Shown here in pieces: positions 1-5,754 of a DNA stretch of 5,754 nt. The position numbers and the translations under genes are program-made. Source of the DNA: Cyclobacteriaceae bacterium (GTDB lineage: Bacteria > Bacteroidota > Bacteroidia > Cytophagales > Cyclobacteriaceae); the NCBI GenBank assembly GCA_029882675.1, contig JAOUKJ010000291.1, positions 1 to 5,754 on the forward strand, given 5' to 3'. The notes beneath the pieces are model-generated. The model had not been told where the DNA came from. It saw only the letters and a list, made by a program, of their open reading frames with translations, and searched no databases. Numbering within the stretch: the stretch's first letter is position 1; every line of letters begins with the position of its first letter.

Positions 1-3000
1 GTATGTATTACCTTCGCGGTGGTAATCGAGGGTGATGTTGCCACCCAGCGGACGGGAGACTGATTGGAGCATATTGGTACGCCCGATGGTAGAGCGGCGC
101 ACGCGCAGCTCATTGTCGGTATCGGACTCTACGTAGTCGGGGAAGCCGTCGCCGTCGATATCTGACATCTGGTTTTTCTGGCGGTTGTACCCCTGGCTAT
201 AATTAATTACTTTTGGATTAATACACAATTTAACAGCGACAATTGGAAAACCGATGGTAAAAGCTACATTAGCTGACCGGTTGGTAGAAACGCCTTTATT
301 CAATTCGTTCAAACCGCCCCATTGAGTATTACTTTCCACAAAGCCTGATCCCGTATTAAAGTTAACGCGCAGTTGGTCGTTACTATCCAAATATACCTGA
401 TCAACCAGTCCGTCCCCATTTACATCCTGCAATAAATCCTTTGACCGGTTGTTGGAGTTGGAATAAGCAACTCCTGCAACAATACTTCCATTGCCTATAT
501 TAACACCAAGGCTTCCTGACAGATTTCTGGCAGCACCTTTACGGATTTCAATATCTCCCCAGTATTCTTCCTGTGCAAATGAGTATCCCAAATTCAATGC
601 TACTACTCCTCTTTCTTTATCTACCCGATCAGGAAGCCCATCACCATTGATATCCAACCATGAAGACATCGTACTGTCCCGGCTAAACAACACACTACCT
701 GACAAACTGGCAGACACCCCTTCCACACTCATCTTGGCAGTTTCTGGTGAGTTACTTGCTTCGGCTTTGCTCATCGGAAAACCACCGCCTACTGAAAGAC
801 CACCGGCCAACGTACGGGTATCATGTATCAGATCATAACCATGTGTTCTTGGTTTCTCTTCTAATCCTCCCTGACCGTTGGTGTACTGGATCTGATATTC
901 ACCCAACATATCCGGATAACGGTCTCCATTCATATCAGTATAATCGGTAATTACTTTGCTTTGTCCCTTGGATCCGTTTCCTCCCAACGGCCCCACATTT
1001 GCAGCTAATGAAGTGCTATTGCTTTTGGATATCTTTGAAACCGCCGGTATAAAACCTGAAGATGCTGTTCCGTCTTTTTCCGGCAACAATGAATACAAAT
1101 CATCAAGTCCCATCCTTGAACTGCTAATGGTGTCTTTACTAATGTAGGTAAGATTGTCATTTCCATACCAGGCCTGGAAATCACTTTTAGCATACATTAA
1201 CACAAAAGGATTCTTGCTGGCATCAAAACCACCACCATTATCAAACTGTTGCTCCATCTCTTCCTCACTGGTTGAGCTGCTTAAATCTAATGGTTCAGGC
1301 TCATCATTAAATTGGTCAAGGTTTAATTTGGACTCATCTATGGCTTTTGATGCTCTTTCACGGTTTCCATTATATGCAAACTGGCCCCATCCACGATACA
1401 TGTGACCATAAATATACAAATCCTCATGAGCTACGGTGTGCAAACCGGCAGTATGGATTTCTTCCATTTTATTTGAGGATAAGGTACCATCCGCCTTGGT
1501 AATAAAGTCTGTAATATTGCGGTCTGCCGTATGGTATTCAAGGTAGAGCTTATCTCCCTTTTTTACTATTACATCCACCTGTTGAGGAGAACCTTCAGCA
1601 ACTGATACAACACCTTCCTTTACTGTTAATAAGCTTTTACCAACAAGCTCATTGTCTTTTTTTACTGAAAACACGAGATTTCCGAAAACCGTTGAATTAA
1701 ATTCAATTGAAGCCTTTACGGATACTGTATCATCCTCATCAGCTACCCACGGTTCAGTGATATGTAATGGATCCTGATAAATTGAATATTCCGGTACTCC
1801 ATACACCTCAATTAAATTCTTATTTCCCTGCTTTACCTCCGTAATAGCTTCATTAAAAGACTCCGTATAATACAGGTAAGGCACCCAACTAATTTTATTC
1901 CAATCGATATTGGTCTCTGAAATCACTTTAAAACTAAAATCGTCTCCCTGATCCACGGTTTCTTCCGCAGGGGAAATCAGTTTATCCACCTCTTCATTCC
2001 AATTATACTTTTCAGAAAAAAGCACCTGGCCATTTTTTCTGATTTCTACTATTACATCGTCAGAAGTCACCGGTTTTATAAACCGGCCTTCTATTTTCAT
2101 TTTCCCATCAATAGGTACTCCAACAGTCTGATTGGACGCCACCACATAATCGTCCATTGCACTAAACTCATACAGTGTCTTTCCATTCGCATCTGTTATG
2201 GTTTTGTCTTCTCCCCTGTATGAAATTGTCGGGGCCCAGATTACCTGATCATAGGCGCCGTCTTCTATAGATTGCACCCTGAAATAAACCCGATCCCCCT
2301 TTTTTACATTAAGATTGGAAACTTTACTTCTCGTTGGTACTTTTAAACTATAGTCATCAGCTCCAATGGAAGTTGACCACAATTCATCACCTTTTAACTG
2401 TATCACCACACGTACACCGTCAGCCGTAGTATAATTTTGTCTTTCTTCACTAATGTCTTCTACAAGACTTACAGGTGCCTCTATATCAATTTTACCAGAG
2501 AAGGGCGCCCTCCATACCCTCACCACATCATGTAATGGGTTTTGGTCTATCAGTTGCTCAATTTCCCCCGGATCAACTGTTATTAAGTCTTCTGAAACAT
2601 TATTACCTGATGGAAAAATTTGATTAGGGGTATTCCTGCTGTCTTGTTCGAATACCGGGTCTCCTTCTTCATTAAGATGATTAAACCACACCCGGCCATC
2701 TTTTACAATATCTATCAGTCCGTCCCCATTAGCATCCGTTAAATAAACCGATGTCGTTGATTTTGTAAAGCTTTTATTCAGTCCCGCGAAAATTATAAAA
2801 TGTGATTCTAACCCAAAATCATTCGTGACAGACTTTTCTTTTAAAAATTCGCCTACGCCATGAACAGGTCTTGCTGAACCAAACCTTGCTGATCCGCCTG
2901 TATCAGGGGGCAACTGTGGCCGGTACACCATCTTGCTTACTTTCCCATCCTTGACTGCCATTACTTTGTCCGGTAAACCATCGCCGTTAATATCAACCAG

Positions 3001-5412
3001 TAACAGTTCCCCTTCAGTTTTAGATCTTGAATAACTATAATTAATCCCTGCTGTCTTCGACTTGCTCCATAATTTTCCATCATTAGCCCCCACAGTGACA
3101 GCCATACCTGCACCTATACTTTCTGAACTATTACCACTCAATGCCGATGCTTTATCATTAAATATCCCCTTGTCTAAAAATCCACCCTTTATATCATCAC
3201 TTCCGGCATTCCATGTATCAAAGGAATTTTCAAAAGGCACATAACCCCCGGCAGCATCCACCTCATCAAAATACCCGAACGTATGCGTACTAAACAAATC
3301 GCCGTTGGCATCGTACTCTTCTATGTTTTCAAGCAGGGTTTTATAAAAGGCCCCTTCGCCGTAGTTCAATACATAATGACGGATGTTCACATCATCGTAT
3401 CGCACCTCTATCTTTTCCAGCAGATCGGCCGTCACCTGCTTAAAGCCATAGCGCGCATTGATGGTAATGTCTTTGCGGCGGTTGCCCGCACGGCGGGTGA
3501 AGACCACGCTGTAGTCCCCTTTATCTGCCCCATGGCCCGTGTAGCGCACCTCGCGCAGGTACAACTGCCGGCCCGGTACGCCCATCGTCGGTTTGGAGGG
3601 GTTGCCCGTATCGGTCACCGTTTCATAGCTGTAGCTTACATAGTTGCCGCTCAGGTCTTCCACACGCGTCAGCGCCCAGTGGGCAATGTTGCCCGCGTCC
3701 GTAGCCAGCACAGCTTCCGTATTCAGGATGCCTGTCTGTGTACTCCCGTAAAAATACTTCGTACCACTCTTGTCGGTCACTATCCATCTGTATTCTTGCG
3801 GGTTGTTCCCTTTCCGGATGATCTTCTGAAAACTGCCCTCTACACGAGGGTAAAACTGTTTTTCTCCGTCCTTGTTACGTGATTCCGGCGTGCCCCGGTG
3901 CGCCACCGGCGTGAGCATCTCCCCGTTCAGGCTGTAGGTCTCCGTTTCTGTGGCATCATCATAGCGCGGAGCACCCCAGCGGGTGTCCACCGTAATGGCC
4001 GGGGTCATGATGTTCCAGCCCAGCCCCAGCCAGCCATTGCCCCCGCCACTGTTGTAGCTGAGGCCCAGTTGGGGTTGCATGCCCGCACGGCCAGCAGGAA
4101 TATTGAGCGGGTAGCTCATCGCTGCATTACCCGTATTATTGGCCGAGGGAGGGTTGATCAGGTTCAGCCCTGCCGTGGGGTTGGCCGCCTTGATCCCCTT
4201 CATGCTCGTGCTGTTGTAGGCCTGCGCGTCCGGTGATTCCGGCACCTTGATGATCCCATTGATCATATCGGTAAAATGCCAGGTACGCGATTGCACCTCG
4301 CCGGTGGCCATTAATATCGTGTCCCTGGGAAGGGCCACCCAATGGTGGGTGCTCTCATCAAAATAATATGTCCGCACGTCTTCGGCCGTATATCCATCCG
4401 GTATTTTCTCCTCGTCGTAGGCCATATACAGGTTTACTTCCTCACCGAAGATAGTCCCGTGTGGCAGGAAGCGGTAGCCGTGGTGGTATTTGGTCACGTT
4501 GACCATCCCGGCATCCAGGGCCGGTATATCGCGGTCCCGGAGCGAGGTCACCGTCAGCGTGGCCGATTGCCCGAGGGCCCCGGCGCCCGCTTCCAGCCGG
4601 GCGCCCTCCAGGCTGATCAGCGCTTCTTTGCCCGCTGAAAAGAGTTCTTCTGCATGGCTGATTGTACGCTCCAAAGGATAGGTATAAGCTGTTTTTTCTT
4701 CCTTTTCAATCTCCACTGCCCGGCAGTAAGACTGCCCGTCGGCATAGCGCACCTCCACGTCTACAGCGCCATCGTCGCCTGCATGGTAGGGCACCAGGGC
4801 CTCAAAGCCCCCTTTATATAGCCGGGCCTCTTTGCCACCCACCAACACACGGGCATTGGCTTTGTCCTGGCCGGTGATAAAACCACTGATATACACCTGA
4901 CCATTGGCGTGCCGGCCCGGCCCGGCCACAATGTCGCGGTCGGCCCAGGTGGCCGTAGCGCCTTTTTGTGTCTCCACCTTTACTCCACGCACACGGTAGC
5001 GGTAGCCCGCCCCCCCGGGCAGGGTAAAACGCACCACGTTGTCGCCTTCCCTGAGCCAGGCCACATCCACCCGCTCGCGGTGTTGCTGCCACGCTGTACC
5101 GGTCCCTACCAAATAGCCCCCGGTCGAGAGCTGGTCATTGATGCTCCGCGCCACAGGCATGGTACCAGCCACCCCATATACCTCATAAACCAGCCACGCG
5201 GCCTCATCGGCACACAAGGGCCGGTCTATCTGCACGTGGAAGATGTTGTCCAGCGGGTTGTCGGCGCCGTCCTCTTCAGTGGCGCCAATTACACCCTCGG
5301 TGGTGACAGTGGCAGGATATACCGAAATGGTGTTGTCCTTGTCGTTGGCCAGGCCGCACTGAATAGTCAGTCCCAGTGCCAGTAGTACGTAGGTAAGTGT
5401 TGGTTTTATCAT
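1..5412 (-). CDS. Giant exported SpvB/TcaC-like, FG-GAP repeat protein (Tc-toxin B/RHS type), 3' end beyond window
   Basis: One open frame of 1804 codons with no stop, cut by the left window edge. The ATG at 5412 is favoured because an in-frame TAA (5425-5427) lies five codons upstream and a signal peptide follows directly. The leader is A-rich without Shine-Dalgarno, as usual in Bacteroidota. Order of parts: signal peptide 1-22; beta-rich region about 25-165 (D124-F129 strand); Ig-like module about 171-235; ZU5-like region about 266-395 ending in HFTDMINGI (379-387); SpvB domain about 425-716; calcium loops at D807 and D893; beta modules about 960-1300; RGWGQFAYNG at 1340-1349; calcium loops at D1493, D1587, D1663 and D1751; LGGNITLDY at 1789-1797, where the Tc-B middle/RHS part normally begins. 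Known relatives are the SpvB N-terminal part of Salmonella SpvB and TcaC/TcdB cocoon proteins. I infer an exported cell-surface or secreted RHS-type protein, possibly carrying a variable C-terminal toxin that is not visible here. Family assignment is strong; function in this organism is unknown. Confidence 0.9.
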   Translation of the reverse strand, partial: MIKPTLTYVLLALGLTIQCGLANDKDNTISVYPATVTTEGVIGATEEDGADNPLDNIFHVQIDRPLCADEAAWLVYEVYGVAGTMPVARSINDQLSTGGYLVGTGTAWQQHRERVDVAWLREGDNVVRFTLPGGAGYRYRVRGVKVETQKGATATWADRDIVAGPGRHANGQVYISGFITGQDKANARVLVGGKEARLYKGGFEALVPYHAGDDGAVDVEVRYADGQSYCRAVEIEKEEKTAYTYPLERTISHAEELFSAGKEALISLEGARLEAGAGALGQSATLTVTSLRDRDIPALDAGMVNVTKYHHGYRFLPHGTIFGEEVNLYMAYDEEKIPDGYTAEDVRTYYFDESTHHWVALPRDTILMATGEVQSRTWHFTDMINGIIKVPESPDAQAYNSTSMKGIKAANPTAGLNLINPPSANNTGNAAMSYPLNIPAGRAGMQPQLGLSYNSGGGNGWLGLGWNIMTPAITVDTRWGAPRYDDATETETYSLNGEMLTPVAHRGTPESRNKDGEKQFYPRVEGSFQKIIRKGNNPQEYRWIVTDKSGTKYFYGSTQTGILNTEAVLATDAGNIAHWALTRVEDLSGNYVSYSYETVTDTGNPSKPTMGVPGRQLYLREVRYTGHGADKGDYSVVFTRRAGNRRKDITINARYGFKQVTADLLEKIEVRYDDVNIRHYVLNYGEGAFYKTLLENIEEYDANGDLFSTHTFGYFDEVDAAGGYVPFENSFDTWNAGSDDIKGGFLDKGIFNDKASALSGNSSESIGAGMAVTVGANDGKLWSKSKTAGINYSYSRSKTEGELLLVDINGDGLPDKVMAVKDGKVSKMVYRPQLPPDTGGSARFGSARPVHGVGEFLKEKSVTNDFGLESHFIIFAGLNKSFTKSTTSVYLTDANGDGLIDIVKDGRVWFNHLNEEGDPVFEQDSRNTPNQIFPSGNNVSEDLITVDPGEIEQLIDQNPLHDVVRVWRAPFSGKIDIEAPVSLVEDISEERQNYTTADGVRVVIQLKGDELWSTSIGADDYSLKVPTRSKVSNLNVKKGDRVYFRVQSIEDGAYDQVIWAPTISYRGEDKTITDANGKTLYEFSAMDDYVVASNQTVGVPIDGKMKIEGRFIKPVTSDDVIVEIRKNGQVLFSEKYNWNEEVDKLISPAEETVDQGDDFSFKVISETNIDWNKISWVPYLYYTESFNEAITEVKQGNKNLIEVYGVPEYSIYQDPLHITEPWVADEDDTVSVKASIEFNSTVFGNLVFSVKKDNELVGKSLLTVKEGVVSVAEGSPQQVDVIVKKGDKLYLEYHTADRNITDFITKADGTLSSNKMEEIHTAGLHTVAHEDLYIYGHMYRGWGQFAYNGNRERASKAIDESKLNLDQFNDEPEPLDLSSSTSEEEMEQQFDNGGGFDASKNPFVLMYAKSDFQAWYGNDNLTYISKDTISSSRMGLDDLYSLLPEKDGTASSGFIPAVSKISKSNSTSLAANVGPLGGNGSKGQSKVITDYTDMNGDRYPDMLGEYQIQYTNGQGGLEEKPRTHGYDLIHDTRTLAGGLSVGGGFPMSKAEASNSPETAKMSVEGVSASLSGSVLFSRDSTMSSWLDINGDGLPDRVDKERGVVALNLGYSFAQEEYWGDIEIRKGAARNLSGSLGVNIGNGSIVAGVAYSNSNNRSKDLLQDVNGDGLVDQVYLDSNDQLRVNFNTGSGFVESNTQWGGLNELNKGVSTNRSANVAFTIGFPIVAVKLCINPKVINYSQGYNRQKNQMSDIDGDGFPDYVESDTDNELRVRRSTIGRTNMLQSVSRPLGGNITLDYHREGNTY
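136..936 (-). repeat. FG-GAP/VCBS-type calcium loops 3 to 6 (protein-level repeat)
   Basis: Four further loops: DMNGDRYPD at 1493-1501, DINGDGLPD at 1587-1595, DVNGDGLVD at 1663-1671 and DIDGDGFPD at 1751-1759, spaced 94, 76 and 88 residues. The loops at 1587, 1663 and 1751 are preceded by Ser/Gly-rich strands such as VSASLSGSVLFS, NLSGSLGVNIGNG and NRSANVAFTIGF, so the real unit is a blade of about 75-95 residues. Loop 3 has Arg in place of the usual second Gly. Loops 3-5 use AT-rich codons, while loop 6 (136-162) uses GAC and GGC, so it falls in the GC-rich 3' part. Confidence 0.82.
1513..2535 (-). repeat. Diverged beta-sandwich modules (residues about 960-1300) inserted between calcium loops 2 and 3
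   Basis: Module 1 (about 960-1065) runs from VVRVWRAPFSGKI to VIWAPTISY. Module 2 (about 1100-1182) runs from GKMKIEGRF to ISWVPYLYY. Both have a G-D motif (D1040, D1157) exactly 19 residues before the tryptophan of I-x-W-x-P (W1059, W1176), which supports a duplication. A third, weaker module (about 1220-1300) keeps VKKGDKLYLEY (D1287) but lacks the final tryptophan. The K-K-G-D-x-x-Y-F strand is typical of carbohydrate-binding or jelly-roll folds, but the ligand is unknown. The whole block is in the AT-rich middle of the gene. Confidence 0.65.
2710..2994 (-). repeat. FG-GAP/VCBS-type calcium loops 1 and 2 (protein-level repeat)
   Basis: Two D-x-N-G-D-G-L-x-D loops: DINGDGLPD at residues 807-815 (2968-2994) and DANGDGLID at 893-901 (2710-2736), 86 residues apart. 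Each is preceded by Gly/Ser-rich strands (for example SIGAGMAVTVG before loop 1). The alternating Asp/Asn pattern matches calcium loops of beta-propeller blades in integrin-alpha-like and VCBS repeats. I infer two consecutive propeller blades. Confidence 0.82.
3265..4140 (-). other. SpvB domain (residues about 425-716) within the giant gene
   Basis: The block opens with the family hallmark: YPLNIPAGRAGMQPQLGLSY, then an N-S-G-G-G-N-G-W-L-G-L-G-W run ending at W466, then DTRWGAPRY. It continues with ETETYSLNGEMLTP, repeated aromatic/Gly strands (YRWIVTDKSGTKYFYG, LSGNYVSYSYE) and ends at HTFGYFDE (710-717). This is the region shared by Salmonella SpvB and the TcaC/TcdB toxin subunits, where it forms part of the shell around the toxin cargo. 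Exact domain limits are estimates. It lies entirely in the GC-rich part of the gene. Confidence 0.88.
5347..5412 (-). other. Sec signal peptide of the giant SpvB-like protein
   Basis: Residues 1-22 show a lysine at position 3, a hydrophobic core at about 6-17 (LTYVLLALGLTI) and a G-L-A sequence at 20-22 that fits signal peptidase I cleavage before N23. Cys19 is preceded by T-I-Q, which is not a lipobox, so a lipoprotein is unlikely. This predicts export across the inner membrane; where the protein goes afterwards depends on the C-terminus outside the window. Confidence 0.75.
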
Positions 5413-5425
5413 TAGTTGGTTTTCT

Positions 5426-5460
5426 TAGTATTTAGTAGCAAGTAATGAGTAGTAAGACTT
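5426..5460. repeat. Second degenerate heptamer patch directly before the giant gene
   Basis: Blocks tagtatt, tagtagc, aagtaat, gagtagt and aagactt share an AGTA core at 7-base spacing. The unit differs from the CTGTTAA array. It lies 14-48 bases upstream of the ATG at 5412, so it would be in the 5' leader or promoter of the giant gene. The remaining spacer (5461-5550) shows no hairpin terminator and no convincing promoter. Confidence 0.4.
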
Positions 5461-5550
5461 TGCTCCCTCATGTACCTTATCTTCTTTTTCCTTGCATACA
5501 TAACTTTTTATTTTAGAACAAAGCGTAAAGATTGCTTACTCCTTTACTAC

Positions 5551-5585
5551 CTGTTCGTCATTCGTTGTTCATTAATCACTGTCTC
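5551..5585. repeat. Degenerate heptamer patch, possibly an eroded repeat
   Basis: Five consecutive 7-base blocks, ctgttcg, tcattcg, ttgttca, ttaatca and ctgtctc, keep a similar T-rich start and TC in the last third. They resemble the intact array at 5607-5660 but are offset from its phase by two bases and separated from it by a CT-rich run (about 5581-5606). This could be an eroded older array or chance in a low-complexity spacer. Confidence 0.45.
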
Positions 5586-5606
5586 TGTCTCCCTCTTCTT
5601 CTCCTT

Positions 5607-5660
5607 CACTGTTCACTGATCACTGTTCACTGTTAACTGTTAACTGTTAACTGTTAACTG
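5607..5660. repeat. Heptanucleotide tandem array, unit CTGTTAA/CTGTTCA
   Basis: Reading the plus strand from 5609 the units are ctgttca, ctgatca, ctgttca, then four perfect ctgttaa copies (5630-5657) and a partial ctg. The array ends six bases before the stop codon of the upstream T9SS-type gene. Each ctgttaa junction creates the palindrome GTTAAC. Such heptamer arrays resemble the short tandem heptanucleotide repeats (STRR) described in cyanobacteria; function, if any, is unknown. Confidence 0.93.
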
Positions 5661-5666
5661 AAATGC

Positions 5667-5754
5667 TCACTGAACAATAATTTTCCGCGTTTCGGTAATC
5701 TCTCCCACCTGCAGGATCACCAGATACATGCCCGGCTGGCCCAGCGTGCTGGTG
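5667..5754 (-). CDS. C-terminal end of a probable T9SS cargo protein (type A sorting domain), 5' part beyond window
   Basis: Only the last 28 codons and the TGA stop (5667-5669) are in the window; the first complete codon begins at 5753. The peptide contains G-Q-P-G-M-Y-L-V-I-L, then G-E-I-T-E-T-R-K-I-I-V-Q and ends there. This is the classic end of a Por/T9SS type A C-terminal sorting domain: a Gly-x-Tyr strand, a short turn, then a strand with a basic residue followed by I/V-I-V at the very end. Proteins with this tail are moved across the outer membrane by the type IX system and are often attached to the surface. The body of the protein, and so its activity, cannot be seen. Its GC-rich codons (CTG, GGC, CCG) resemble the flanks rather than the middle of the neighbouring gene. 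The 254-base spacer to the next start argues against tight translational coupling. Confidence 0.82.
   Translation of the reverse strand, partial: TSTLGQPGMYLVILQVGEITETRKIIVQ

Larger units (their letters stand above)
200..3240 (-). other. AT-rich segment inside an otherwise GC-rich gene
   Basis: Counting G+C by eye in single 60-base lines: the lines starting at 1621, 3121 and 241 give 30, 33 and 40 percent, whereas lines starting at 4561, 3541 and 61 give 78, 68 and 58 percent. The reading frame stays open across both edges, and family motifs lie on both sides and inside. Boundaries are approximate, near residue 725 on the right and near residue 1740 on the left. See findings for interpretation. 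Confidence 0.8.

Noticed and set aside
3283..3882. 199-codon open frame on the plus strand inside the SpvB domain region
   Set aside because: It lies exactly in the codon-complement register of the minus-strand gene. In the GC-rich block the sense gene rarely uses TTA, CTA or TCA, so the antisense register lacks stops. Its translation shows no family motif.
4909..5385. 158-codon open frame on the plus strand near the 5' end of the giant gene
   Set aside because: Same complement register and GC-rich explanation; the minus strand here encodes the coherent N-terminal modules of the giant protein.
5347..5412. Lipoprotein signal with Cys19
   Set aside because: The residues before Cys19 are T-I-Q, which does not fit a lipobox; G-L-A at 20-22 better fits signal peptidase I.
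5495..5522. Possible Bacteroidota promoter on the minus strand: TTTG, 16 bases, TATGTATG
   Set aside because: The -7 element has a mismatch to TAnnTTTG and the spacing is shorter than the usual about 19 bases; in an AT-rich spacer such a match is weak.
5607..5662. CRISPR array or rho-independent terminator made by the heptamers
   Set aside because: The units are contiguous 7-mers without spacers, so not CRISPR. GTTAAC palindromes give only very short stems and no GC-rich hairpin followed by a T-run is present.

Overview
The window most likely comes from a member of the Bacteroidota. The evidence is the C-terminus of a probable type IX secretion (T9SS) cargo protein, an A-rich leader without a Shine-Dalgarno sequence in front of the main gene, and a giant SpvB/TcaC-like protein of a kind familiar from Flavobacteriia, Cytophagia and Chitinophagia. 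The genus cannot be fixed from the sequence.

All coding content is on the minus strand. From right to left: (1) 5667-5754, the last 28 residues and stop of an upstream gene whose end resembles a T9SS type A sorting domain; (2) 5413-5666, an AT-rich spacer that holds a heptanucleotide tandem array (5607-5660) next to the upstream stop and two more degenerate heptamer patches; (3) 5412-1, one uninterrupted reading frame of 1804 codons that runs off the left edge. I translated it codon by codon and found no stop or frameshift. The product starts with a Sec signal peptide. Next come Ig-like and ZU5-like N-terminal modules, a SpvB domain (about residues 425-716), two calcium-loop repeats of FG-GAP/VCBS type, an insertion with two clear and one weak copy of a GD...W beta module, a conserved RGWGQFAYNG segment, four more calcium loops, and the first residues of the LGG..TLDY motif that opens the Tc-toxin B middle/RHS part. 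The RHS core and any C-terminal effector lie outside the window.

The most unusual feature is compositional. Within this single frame, both ends (about 3240-5412 and 1-200) are GC-rich with GGC/GAC/CTG codons, while the middle 3 kb (about 200-3240) is AT-rich with GGT/GGA/AAT/TTA codons. The protein family architecture runs through both junctions without a break. This looks like a mosaic made by recombination between homologous copies, or by different histories of the two parts. I see no RNA genes, CRISPR array, insertion sequence or clear terminator. No wholly new system is visible; the mosaic giant gene and its heptamer-repeat leader are the points worth following.
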